From: Chitinophaga nivalis
Lineage (GTDB): Bacteria > Bacteroidota > Bacteroidia > Chitinophagales > Chitinophagaceae
Assembly: GCF_025989125.1 (NCBI RefSeq)
Contig: NZ_JAPDNR010000001.1
Span: 6,312,087 to 6,376,086 of the forward strand
Direction of reading: 5' to 3'
Length of the DNA: 64,000 nt
Below, one piece after another: positions 18,452 through 25,919 of this stretch; position 1 is the first letter of the stretch; each line of letters begins with the position of its first letter. The notes under the pieces were generated by a model. It was not told where the DNA came from and made no database searches. It worked only from the letters and a program-made list of their open reading frames with translations. The position numbers and the translations under genes were made by a program.

Positions 18452-18512
18452 CCACTACCATTAGTTGTCGGACCACTACTCCTGGTTGTAAAACCACCAC
18501 TACCGGTAGTTT
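18452..18512. promoter_or_regulatory. Three tandem palindromic sites (operator candidates for the XRE regulator)
   Basis: Three 16-nt units start at 18452, 18473 and 18497, all beginning CCACTAC and centred on an ACTAxxxxTAGT palindrome: ACTACCATTAGT, ACTACTCCTGGT and ACTACCGGTAGT. The third is a perfect 12-bp palindrome. Spacing is 21 and 24 nt, near two helical turns, on the same face of the helix. They lie 69-129 bp upstream of the XRE-pentapeptide start and 110-170 bp upstream of the tetR start; they could serve either gene. Confidence 0.6.
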
Positions 18513-18550
18513 TTGTGAAGATTGGCAGATTTCGGTCAACCCATTCATCA

Positions 18551-18592
18551 TTTTGACAAAATTTGCAAATCTGTCAAAATGTTATACTTTTA
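18551..18592 (+). promoter_or_regulatory. tetR promoter with inverted-repeat operator
   Basis: TTTTGACA (18551-18558) and its exact reverse complement TGTCAAAA (18572-18579) form a 29-bp operator with a 13-nt spacer. A -33 TTTG (18562-18565) lies inside the spacer, 19 nt before a -7-like TACTTTTA (18585-18592). Binding there would block the promoter, so TetR autorepression is expected. The same arms with the same 21-nt centre spacing recur upstream of the MFS gene. Confidence 0.72.
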
Positions 18593-18623
18593 CAATTCGA
18601 AAATATATTTCAATCATTCAAAC

Positions 18624-19232
18624 ATGGCCCTTACACAAGAGGAATTACTCATCAGTCAGGTCTTACAAACCGCGCAACAATTATATCAACGGCACGGTAT
18701 CAGGAAAGTAACGATGGACGATGTAGCCAAAGCTATCGGTAAAACCCGGAGCGCCCTGTATTATTATTTTAAGAACCGGGATGAGCTGTTTGAAGCGGTA
18801 CTGTTTTCTTTGGTAGAAGAAGTGAAGCATGAACTGGAGGGTGTCATGCAGGCAGAAAAAAAGCTGGAAGCTAAAATCCGGGCTTTTTGTATGACTAAAA
18901 TCAAAGGCTCCGAGAAAACCAGGAATTTCATGGCCGCCATAGAGTCGGGCATGGACCAGGAAGAACGTTCCCGGTATTCAGACCTTATGTCGAAAGTGCA
19001 TCTGAAAATGATGGAGGCGGAAACGGTTTTGCTCAAGCAGGTGATCCGGGAGGCCGTTGCCAGTCAGGAAATTCCGAAACCCACGCCCGCTTCTCTGGAC
19101 ACCTTATTATTCGTATTCCTCAGCAGTATTCGCGGTATCCGGCGGGAGTCGGCCATAGAAGGCTATTCTCTGCAATGGGAAAATGGGGTCAATATGCTGG
19201 CACGGTTAGTAGCCAGGGAACTGGGTGCCTGA
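18624..19232 (+). CDS. TetR-family transcriptional repressor
   Basis: 202 residues from MALTQEELL; the frame is open 34 codons further up, but those codons cross the operator and promoter. The N-terminal helix-turn-helix is typical (GIRKVTMDDVAKAIGKTRSA, then LYYYFKNRDELFEAV, about 20-65). The all-helical ligand-binding part has no recognisable ligand motif. It heads a unit of tetR, MFS transporter and isochorismatase-like hydrolase; operator copies upstream of tetR and of the MFS gene suggest that it controls both itself and the transporter, as in drug- or metabolite-responsive efflux systems. Ligand unknown. Confidence 0.93.
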   Translation: MALTQEELLISQVLQTAQQLYQRHGIRKVTMDDVAKAIGKTRSALYYYFKNRDELFEAVLFSLVEEVKHELEGVMQAEKKLEAKIRAFCMTKIKGSEKTRNFMAAIESGMDQEERSRYSDLMSKVHLKMMEAETVLLKQVIREAVASQEIPKPTPASLDTLLFVFLSSIRGIRRESAIEGYSLQWENGVNMLARLVARELGA

Positions 19233-19247
19233 TTTTTTTTGTCTAAG

Positions 19248-19276
19248 ATTTGACGTTTTCCCATTTTTTGTCAAAA
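19248..19276 (+). promoter_or_regulatory. Second TetR operator, upstream of the MFS transporter gene
   Basis: ATTTGACG (19248-19255) and TGTCAAAA (19269-19276) have the same arms (one perfect, one with 2 mismatches) and the same 21-nt arm-to-arm distance as the tetR operator. It lies 30-58 nt upstream of the MFS start codon. Confidence 0.65.
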
Positions 19277-19305
19277 GTGAGTGTTTGATTTATTAATAGC
19301 CAGCG

Positions 19306-20568
19306 ATGAGTATAAGTAGTGTCACAACGTTCAGGGCTTTCAGAAGTGATAATTTCAAGTATTATTATGCCGGACGTTCCATATCCCAATTTTGTACCTG
19401 GATGCAGCGAACCGCAGTGGTATGGATCATTTATTCGCTCACCCATTCTCCGTTTATGCTGGGCGTAACGGTATTTGCAGAGCAGTTCCCCTCGTTTCTC
19501 TTTTCTTTTGCCGGCGGCGTGGTAGCCGACCGTTATGATCGTGCCGCCATTATCCGCTGGACCCAGATAGCCGCAGTAATACAAACTGCTTTACTGGCCA
19601 TACTCTTGCTGACCAATCACCTGGTGGTATGGGAGATACTGAGTTTAAGCGTAGTACTGGGTATCATCAATGCATTTGATGTGCCGGCGCGGCAAACCCT
19701 GATCAATCAGGTCGTACAGGAAGAAAGCGATGTTCCCGGCGCCCTTTCGTTAAGTGCTGCCATGGCCAGTGCCACCAAAGTACTCGCGCCCGCAGCAGCC
19801 GGTTTTATATTAGAGCACTGGAACGCAGGCATCTGCTTTGTGATCAATGCAGTAGGTTTTATGCTGGTAATTGTCTGCTTTTCGCGGATGAAATTAACAC
19901 CTTACCAGAAAAAGATAACAGATAAGAAGATCATAGAAGAATTCAAGGAAGGTGTCGTTTATCTGAAAGAAACACCCGCCATTGGCTATGTAATTCTGAT
20001 GCTTAGTCTGATAGGATTACTGGTACTGCCTTACGACACCCTGCTACCCGAGGTGGCCAAAGTTACTTTCCAGGGCGGCGCGGCCACTTTTGGTTATATC
20101 TCCGGCTTCATCGGGTTGGGCGCTGTATCCGGTACCATTATGCTGGCATCCCTGCAGAAAAATGATCAGCTCCGGCTTTACTTAATCCTCAGTACCATTG
20201 TACTCGGCCTTGGCCTGATCTGTTTTTCGCAGACAACCCACTTCCACCTGGCCATGCTATTCGTGGTATTTACCGGATTCGGCGCTGTCATGCAGTTTAC
20301 CACCTGTAATATCATCGTACAATCTGAAACAACCCCGCACCTGCGCGGCAGAATCATCAGCATATTACTAACCGCTATTTTCGGTATGCTGCCATTGGGT
20401 AGTTTACTGACAGGTTATGCTTCTGAACATATCGGCAGCAACTATACGCTTTTAATACAGGGATTGCTGGCACTTCTTATTGCCGTGGTATTTTATCGGT
20501 TGTTTAATGCCAGCAAAAAGAAAAAAACGCCGGCGCCGGTGCGGGAACTTATCGCTAACGAAATCTGA
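19306..20568 (+). CDS. MFS efflux transporter (MFS_3/EntS type)
   Basis: 420 residues with 11-12 predicted membrane helices (for example FPSFLFSFAGGVVADRYDRA, which is the A-like motif between helices 2 and 3, and VLAPAAAGFILEHWN). The opening (FRAFRSDNFKYYYAGRSISQ) and the loop GVVADRYDR are typical of the MFS_3 family, whose member EntS exports enterobactin; other members export drugs and siderophores. It sits behind tetR with an operator in the gap and only 6 nt before the hydrolase gene. Role: proton-driven efflux of a small hydrophobic or catechol-like compound is likely; the substrate is unknown. Confidence 0.92.
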   Translation: MSISSVTTFRAFRSDNFKYYYAGRSISQFCTWMQRTAVVWIIYSLTHSPFMLGVTVFAEQFPSFLFSFAGGVVADRYDRAAIIRWTQIAAVIQTALLAILLLTNHLVVWEILSLSVVLGIINAFDVPARQTLINQVVQEESDVPGALSLSAAMASATKVLAPAAAGFILEHWNAGICFVINAVGFMLVIVCFSRMKLTPYQKKITDKKIIEEFKEGVVYLKETPAIGYVILMLSLIGLLVLPYDTLLPEVAKVTFQGGAATFGYISGFIGLGAVSGTIMLASLQKNDQLRLYLILSTIVLGLGLICFSQTTHFHLAMLFVVFTGFGAVMQFTTCNIIVQSETTPHLRGRIISILLTAIFGMLPLGSLLTGYASEHIGSNYTLLIQGLLALLIAVVFYRLFNASKKKKTPAPVRELIANEI

Positions 20569-20574
20569 ACAGCC

Positions 20575-21138
20575 ATGCAACACAACCACCCAACAGCTTT
20601 GCTGGTAATGGATGTACAAAATGCCATTTTACAGCGTATCGAAGATACCACCACCTTTGTACAAAAGGTGGCACAGGCCATTGCCCATGCGCGGGCGGAA
20701 AACATCCCGGTCATTTATGTAGTGGTGGCTTTCCGCGCGGATGCACCGGAAATCAGCGATCGCAATAAAAGCTTTGCAGCCTTCCACAACAAAGCCATGT
20801 GGACACCCGCATTCGCGGCCCAATGGGCACAGATTCATCCGGACCTGCAACCGGAAAACGGCGATATTATTGTTATCAAACGCCGGTACAGCGCTTTCAC
20901 CGGCAGCGACCTGGAAGTAATCCTGCGCGCAAAAGGGATACAGCACCTGGTGCTGACCGGCGTCAGTACTTCTGGCGTAGTATTATCCACCGTTCGGGAA
21001 GCTGCCGACAAAGACTATGAACTCACCGTCATTGCCGATTGCTGTGCCGACAGAGACGCCGAAGTACAACAGGTATTAACCACCAAAGTATTTCCGGTAC
21101 AGGCCACGGTAACAGATCTGGCTACCTGGATCAGATAA
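20575..21138 (+). CDS. Isochorismatase-fold hydrolase lacking the catalytic cysteine
   Basis: 187 residues, the normal length for the isochorismatase/cysteine-hydrolase fold. The family's Asp (LLVMDVQNA, about 10-18) and Lys (VIKRRYSAF, about 100-108) are both present. The third motif normally reads GxxTxxC; here it is GVSTSGVVLSTVREA, so the nucleophilic Cys is replaced by Val. True isochorismatases such as EntB and PhzD also lack this Cys, so an isochorismatase-type or non-covalent reaction is possible. Homologues with TSGVVLST are a recognisable subgroup that is not well characterised. Its gene starts 6 nt after the MFS stop and is probably co-transcribed with it. Confidence 0.85.
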   Translation: MQHNHPTALLVMDVQNAILQRIEDTTTFVQKVAQAIAHARAENIPVIYVVVAFRADAPEISDRNKSFAAFHNKAMWTPAFAAQWAQIHPDLQPENGDIIVIKRRYSAFTGSDLEVILRAKGIQHLVLTGVSTSGVVLSTVREAADKDYELTVIADCCADRDAEVQQVLTTKVFPVQATVTDLATWIR

Positions 21139-21178
21139 TATGGCTCTTTGCGGGATGCACCTATACGCTATAAAAAAA

Positions 21179-21208
21179 GGCTGCTGTAAGTGAGCACTTA
21201 CAGCAGCC
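21179..21208 (-). terminator. Intrinsic terminator of the alpha/beta hydrolase gene
   Basis: A 14-bp perfect inverted repeat (arm GGCTGCTGTAAGTG) with an AG spacer, followed on the minus strand by seven T. It separates two convergent genes and serves the minus-strand hydrolase. Confidence 0.85.
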
Positions 21209-21241
21209 GGCAGAAAAGTATTATCCTGTTGCGATGTAAAA

Positions 21242-22033
21242 TTATTTACCCGCTACCGCTTTGGCGGCCTGCATGATCACCGCAGCTACCCGCTGTGGCT
21301 GCGATACATAAACAGCGTGGCTGCCCTTGATCTCGGTTACTTTGGTATTGGATCGTTTGTACATATTACGCTGAATATCGGGGTTGATGCTTTTATCTTC
21401 CGTAGCCACAATACCAAAGGTAGGTTTGGTTCTCCAGGCAGCTGTTGTAATAGTGCTTACAAAGCATTTGCCGTAAAATGCGCCCTGGGAGGCATACATA
21501 AACGCCGCTTGTTCTTTGGGCAGATCCGCACAGAAACCGGCATGGAACTTTTCTTTATCATAATAAACGATGCCTTTTTCATCGGGCGGCAATACGCCGT
21601 TCTCTGGTGCAGGCTGGGCAGTCTGAAACCATTTTAATGCTGATTCACCATTATCTGGCTGGAAGGCAGCGATATACACCAATCCGGCTACTTTCGGATG
21701 ATTGCCCGCCTCCGTGATTACCACGCCACCCCAGGAGTGCCCCACAAGGATCGCCGGGCCATCCTGCGCGTCCAGCGCCAGTTTGGTGGCGGCCACATCA
21801 TCTTCCAGCGAAGACAAGGGATTCTGCACCACCGTCACATGATATCCTTGTTGGCTCAGGACTTTATAAACACCCTGGTAACCGGAACCATCTGCGAAGG
21901 CGCCATGTACCAATACTACATTCTTTACGGCCTGTGCATTTGCTGCAATGGTTATACCGGTGATAGCAGTGAGCATAACGAAGAACGCTACCATCGCGCT
22001 TTTGAAGGATTTTCTTACTATTGAAAGTATCAT
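21242..22033 (-). CDS. Exported alpha/beta hydrolase
   Basis: About 263 residues from MILSIVRKSF. Two earlier Met codons exist, but a -7-like element at 22072-22079 would put the transcript start only 2-3 nt before the Met at 22063, so the Met at 22033 (with an AAAAAAG ribosome site) is preferred. A signal peptide follows (MVAFFVMLTAITGITIAANA). The oxyanion strand is LVHGAFADGSG, the nucleophile elbow is GHSWGG, and the catalytic His is probably in GSHAVYVSQP. It belongs to the EstC-like group of alpha/beta hydrolases and should act as an esterase in the periplasm. Substrate unknown. An AraC-type regulator lies 95 nt upstream on the same strand. Confidence 0.88.
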   Translation of the reverse strand: MILSIVRKSFKSAMVAFFVMLTAITGITIAANAQAVKNVVLVHGAFADGSGYQGVYKVLSQQGYHVTVVQNPLSSLEDDVAATKLALDAQDGPAILVGHSWGGVVITEAGNHPKVAGLVYIAAFQPDNGESALKWFQTAQPAPENGVLPPDEKGIVYYDKEKFHAGFCADLPKEQAAFMYASQGAFYGKCFVSTITTAAWRTKPTFGIVATEDKSINPDIQRNMYKRSNTKVTEIKGSHAVYVSQPQRVAAVIMQAAKAVAGK

Positions 22034-22071
22034 CTTTTTTGTGGTTGATGTTTTTGTTTGCATCAACGATA

Positions 22072-22079
22072 CAAAGGTG
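22072..22079 (-). promoter_or_regulatory. -7-like element of the alpha/beta hydrolase gene
   Basis: CACCTTTG (minus strand) matches TAnnTTTG at all but the first two positions and is followed by GTATCG. The SDR promoter in this window reads GACCTTTGTACCG, so the two share ACCTTTGTAyCG, which looks like the local form of the element. Confidence 0.4.
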
Positions 22080-22128
22080 CGACGAATAGCAGCCGGCGGA
22101 GATGAACACATTTCCCGATTAGTTGTGA

Positions 22129-22989
22129 TTATTTCCCTTCTTTGATCATTACCAGAGAATTTCTGAAATCCGAGGGAGATACCCCTGCATTTTTCTTGAA
22201 GAAGTTAGAGAAGTAAGATACATCTTCAAATCCCAGTTCATAAGTGATATGTTTGATGGATTTGTCGGTATAATACAACAGGCGTTTGGCTTCCACCGTA
22301 ATTCTTTCCTGGATTACCTGCGAAGGTGTTTTGTGATTAAAAAGCGCAAACAGATTGGATAAGGTCTTAGGCGACTTACAAAGCTGCTCCGCATAGAAAC
22401 TAACGGAATGCTCGGATTTGAAGTTGGCCTCCACCAGCAGGTTGAACTTCCGGATGATATGAAATCTTTCGTCCGGCAGCTTTTTCACCGGTGCATAGCC
22501 GGCCCTGGCCAACCCGGTCACATACATGATCAATCGCTTCAACAGTACGAGCAGCATTTCCTGCTGAATAGTATCAGTCGTATGAAATTCATCCATGAAG
22601 ATTTCCGACAACCGTTGTATTTTTTGCCGCGCGGTATCATCCAGCGGTACAAACATATAATCGGTTGTACTAAACAAGAATCCAACACAGCTCACTTCGC
22701 GGTCATGATCTATAATGCAGTAAAATTCCCGGTTAAACTGCCAGGCAATAATATCCGCAGCGTTTTCAAAACTGAAAGACTGATTAAACAAAAGCGTCAG
22801 CAGCGAATTGGCGGGAAAGGTATGCTCCGTGCCATCGATCGTCACCTGCTGCTCCGGCCCCGGATTCCAGGCAATGGTAAAATATTTATTAAACCGGTCC
22901 TTTGAGAAACATAATCTGTCAAAACCCGCTTCTTCCTTGAAGAGCAGCAACTCCCCTCCTGTATGTTCATTCCTGAGTGTAAGCTTCAT
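22129..22989 (-). CDS. AraC-family transcriptional regulator
   Basis: 286 residues. The N-terminal half is a cupin-like sensing domain (about 1-150; GPEQQVTIDGTEHTFPANSL). The C-terminal 100 residues hold the two AraC helix-turn-helix motifs (SVSFYAEQLCKSPKTLSNLF and KSIKHITYELGFEDVSYFSN, then FFKKNAGVSPSDFRNS). It reads toward the hydrolase gene and is divergent from the SDR gene, with 264 nt between them that carry a palindrome over the SDR promoter. It probably controls one or both neighbours; the ligand is unknown. Confidence 0.93.
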   Translation of the reverse strand: MKLTLRNEHTGGELLLFKEEAGFDRLCFSKDRFNKYFTIAWNPGPEQQVTIDGTEHTFPANSLLTLLFNQSFSFENAADIIAWQFNREFYCIIDHDREVSCVGFLFSTTDYMFVPLDDTARQKIQRLSEIFMDEFHTTDTIQQEMLLVLLKRLIMYVTGLARAGYAPVKKLPDERFHIIRKFNLLVEANFKSEHSVSFYAEQLCKSPKTLSNLFALFNHKTPSQVIQERITVEAKRLLYYTDKSIKHITYELGFEDVSYFSNFFKKNAGVSPSDFRNSLVMIKEGK

Positions 22990-23220
22990 GATGGATGCAA
23001 TGAATAATGAGTGCTATACAACACTGTTGGATCTATGCTCAAAATACAAAAGAAGCAGGGAAGTCCAAATTTTAAGTTCCGCTATAGCAGACATTATCCG
23101 GGAACTATCTGGTTATTGATCCGGGAGATCAACACCGGAAAATAATTATCTGGCGGATAAAATGCAAGAAATGTATAAGCCTTCCCGGGAAACATATAAA
23201 TGAACACAGCCACCGCGTGA

Positions 23221-23239
23221 GACCTTTGTACCGTACAAA
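23221..23239 (+). promoter_or_regulatory. SDR promoter -7 element overlapped by a 15-nt palindrome
   Basis: GACCTTTG (23221-23228) is a near -7 element, and TTTGTAC-C-GTACAAA (23225-23239) is a perfect odd palindrome that overlaps it and the expected start site. A repressor or regulator bound there would block transcription. The ATG follows at 23254. Confidence 0.5.
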
Positions 23240-23253
23240 TAACAACTACGCAA

Positions 23254-24066
23254 ATGAAAAAAACAATATTCATTACCGGCGCATCTTCCGGCTTTGGCAA
23301 AGCTACCGTGCAATTATTTCATCAAAAAGGCTGGAACGTCATCGCCACGATGCGCTCCCCTGAAAAAGAACCGGAACTGGCAGCCCTCCCGGGGGTATTG
23401 GTCACCAAACTGGATGTCACCGACAACGACAGTATTACCCAAGCTGTGCAAACAGGTATACAGACATTCGGCCGGATCGATGTACTGGTGAACAACGCCG
23501 GTTTTGGCACACTGGGCGCACTGGAAGCAGCACCGGAGCCAGTAATCCGGCAACAGTTTGATGTGAACTTCTTTGGGTTGATTGAAGTTACCCGGGCAGT
23601 ACTGCCCGGCATGCGGGCGCAGCAAGCCGGTACCATCATCAATGTATCTTCCGTAGGTGGCAGAGTAACCTTCCCCTTCTCTACCCTGTACCACGCTACT
23701 AAATTTGCCGTAGAAGGACTGACAGAATCCCTGCAATATGAATTGAACCCGCTGGGCATCCGGCTAAAGCTGGTAGAACCAGGTGGTTACAAAACAGACT
23801 TCGCCGGGCGCTCCATGAGTTATTACGGCGTAGGCAGCCTGACCGACTACCAGCCGCCATTTGATCAGTTTCTGGGCAAACTGGAGCAGTGGCCGATGTC
23901 TGAAAATCTGGGCGAAGTAGCCGAAGCCATCTACGCAGCTGCTACAGATAACAGCGACAAACTTAGATATCCTGTAGGCCAGGATGCCGTAGCATTGCTG
24001 GAGGCCCGGCAGCAAACAGATGATATCACCTTTAAAAAGATGCTGATCAGCCAAACCGGTATCTAA
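23254..24066 (+). CDS. Short-chain dehydrogenase/reductase (SDR)
   Basis: 270 residues with the classical SDR signature: dinucleotide-binding TGASSGFGKA (about 7-16), NNAGFG (about 82-87), catalytic Ser in INVSSVGG, and YHATK (about 149-153). After the YxxxK come EGLTESL and VEPGGYKTDF, usual in the classical group. The enzyme uses NAD(P)H to reduce a ketone or aldehyde or oxidise an alcohol; the substrate cannot be told. It is divergent from an AraC regulator and followed by a terminator, so it is monocistronic. Confidence 0.93.
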   Translation: MKKTIFITGASSGFGKATVQLFHQKGWNVIATMRSPEKEPELAALPGVLVTKLDVTDNDSITQAVQTGIQTFGRIDVLVNNAGFGTLGALEAAPEPVIRQQFDVNFFGLIEVTRAVLPGMRAQQAGTIINVSSVGGRVTFPFSTLYHATKFAVEGLTESLQYELNPLGIRLKLVEPGGYKTDFAGRSMSYYGVGSLTDYQPPFDQFLGKLEQWPMSENLGEVAEAIYAAATDNSDKLRYPVGQDAVALLEARQQTDDITFKKMLISQTGI

Positions 24067-24075
24067 ACAAAAGTT

Positions 24076-24100
24076 GTCCTGCAATACAGTATTGCAGGAC
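24076..24100 (+). terminator. Intrinsic terminator of the SDR gene
   Basis: An 11-bp perfect stem (GTCCTGCAATA, 24076-24086, and complement 24090-24100) with a 3-nt loop, followed by the T-rich CATCTTTTCTTT. It starts 9 nt after the SDR stop. Confidence 0.85.
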
Positions 24101-24111
24101 CATCTTTTCTT

Positions 24112-24119
24112 TAACTTTG
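24112..24119 (+). promoter_or_regulatory. -7 element of the second AraC gene
   Basis: TAACTTTG matches TAnnTTTG exactly. The next ATG begins 8 nt after the element, so the transcript would have almost no leader. Confidence 0.55.
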
Positions 24120-24127
24120 TAAGACCC

Positions 24128-25039
24128 ATGAAAAAAGTGACGCAACCATATATCGACCTGGCAACTATCAGTGATCTGCATGAACTGGTACAATATGCCC
24201 CGCCCCGGCATCCGCTGATCAGCGTCATCGATCACGCCGATTTTTATTGCAAGCGCCCGAAGATGGAGGGGTTATTCCGGTTCGGATTTTACACCATCTC
24301 CTGCAAACGATTCGAAGGACTCTTGTATTATGGTAAAAGTCAGTTCGATTTCAGACAAGGTTCGCTATTGTTCACTGCACCGGGGCAGATAATCGGATCG
24401 GGGCCAGACCTCACTGTGGATGAAGGATGGGCCTTGTTCATTCATCCCGATCTGCTGCATGGAACTGATCTGGGCAAAAAGATGCACCAATATTCTTTCT
24501 TTCATTACGAGGTGAACGAGGCATTGCACATTTCGGAAGAAGAAAATAAAATCATCAAAGATTGTATTGATAAAATTGCCAGAGAATATACACTGCCAAT
24601 TGATAAGCATACGCAAAGCGTAATGGTCAGTACGATAGAGCTACTCCTGAATTACTGTAACCGCTTTTATGACCGGCAGTTTTATACCCGGGCCAAAGTG
24701 AATGCTGATGTGGTACAACGGTTTGAAACATTGCTGAAAGATTACTTTAACAACAGCACACTGACAGTATCCGGCTTACCTCCGGTCACTTACTTTGCCT
24801 CAAAGCTGAACTTGTCCACCGGCTATCTTTCAGACCTGCTGCAAAAGTTCACAGGAAAAAGTACAGTGGAACATATTCATCTCGAGCTGGTAGAAAAAGC
24901 CAAGTCATTATTATGGGGCTCTGAAAGTTCGATCAGTGAAATTGCCTACGAACTCGGCTTTGCCTATCCTTCGCATTTTACTAAAATCTTTAAGGCGAAA
25001 ACGGGGAAGTCGCCGAGTGAGTACCGGCACCCTGCTTAA
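24128..25039 (+). CDS. AraC-family transcriptional regulator
   Basis: 303 residues from MKKVTQPYI; the frame opens 18 codons earlier, but those codons cross the SDR terminator. N-terminal sensing domain (about 20-190; QGSLLFTAPGQIIGSGPD), C-terminal double helix-turn-helix (about 205-300; TYFASKLNLSTGYLSDLLQK and SSISEIAYELGFAYPSHFTK, ending KIFKAKTGKSPSEYR). It follows the SDR gene on the same strand but has its own promoter element. Its target is not known; the SDR gene is one option. Confidence 0.93.
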   Translation: MKKVTQPYIDLATISDLHELVQYAPPRHPLISVIDHADFYCKRPKMEGLFRFGFYTISCKRFEGLLYYGKSQFDFRQGSLLFTAPGQIIGSGPDLTVDEGWALFIHPDLLHGTDLGKKMHQYSFFHYEVNEALHISEEENKIIKDCIDKIAREYTLPIDKHTQSVMVSTIELLLNYCNRFYDRQFYTRAKVNADVVQRFETLLKDYFNNSTLTVSGLPPVTYFASKLNLSTGYLSDLLQKFTGKSTVEHIHLELVEKAKSLLWGSESSISEIAYELGFAYPSHFTKIFKAKTGKSPSEYRHPA

Positions 25040-25919
25040 AAAGAAACACCGCTTTACATCCTCAGAAACGTATCGTTCCCCCTTCCCTCCCATTGCACTT
25101 ATGCACCCTACAACTATGGGTGCTACACAGGTTTACGCGGTGCAACAAAAGACCAACATCAAAGCGGAAAATGTTACCTGAATAATACTATATTACCCCA
25201 TTTGCTTACTACTACCTTACTACTACGAATGCACCACCTAAGCACAAGGAATGCCTTCTGATTTTTTGGGTAAAATAATATCAGTAGTGGAAGTCAGGAA
25301 AAAAAATATAGTGCGGAGATGTCGTACGAAAATAAGTGTTTTTTATTTAAAAGAAAAAACAAGGATGGTTACTTAAAAATATCATGCGTACCAACATCCA
25401 TACTTCTCATAAATTAATATAGAAAGGATCACGAACCTATCGAAAATATTTCCACACACGTCAAAACCCTTTACCAACATATACTACAGCGACCACCTCC
25501 TCCGCTGCATTCATCTATCTTTCAAAAAAAAATTTGTGTCAATAAAAAAAATTACCTACTTTTTCAGTAGAATTCCATAGCAGTATCATTGCTGGTTTAA
25601 ACCCTACGAAACCCCAGCTAAAAATTTCCCTGGCAAAGGCACACTAAGAAAGGATAGTCACCATGTACCCGATGAATGTAAATCAAAACACCTTACTCAA
25701 AATAACCGATATAACTTAAACAACACCTTAATACCCTTTTAAAACGGAATACCCTTTCAGATGACATGGATATGCTTTATTCCTGTACATAAAGTATATA
25801 CCCCATTGTTACGTAATCATTTCATTATTCCAACACTGGCATCAATAGTCTGACAACGCTTTCGATAACACCCTGTGTGATCGGACAGTGTATTACATCT
25901 GATCTAAAACAACATTACC
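25040..25919. other. AT-rich 880-nt stretch upstream of the RHS toxin-like gene
   Basis: No believable gene on either strand; an 18-codon frame at 25663 has no support. The stretch is visibly richer in A and T than its flanks (many poly-A tracts, for example around 25525-25555) and separates a regulator gene from the large RHS gene. It may hold the RHS promoter or be a remnant of transferred DNA; no exact TAnnTTTG was found close to the start at 25920. Confidence 0.55.

Noticed and set aside
18452..18512. A short CRISPR-like array
   Set aside because: There are only three units with unequal spacers of 5-8 nt and palindromic cores; operator sites are a better reading, and no cas gene is present.
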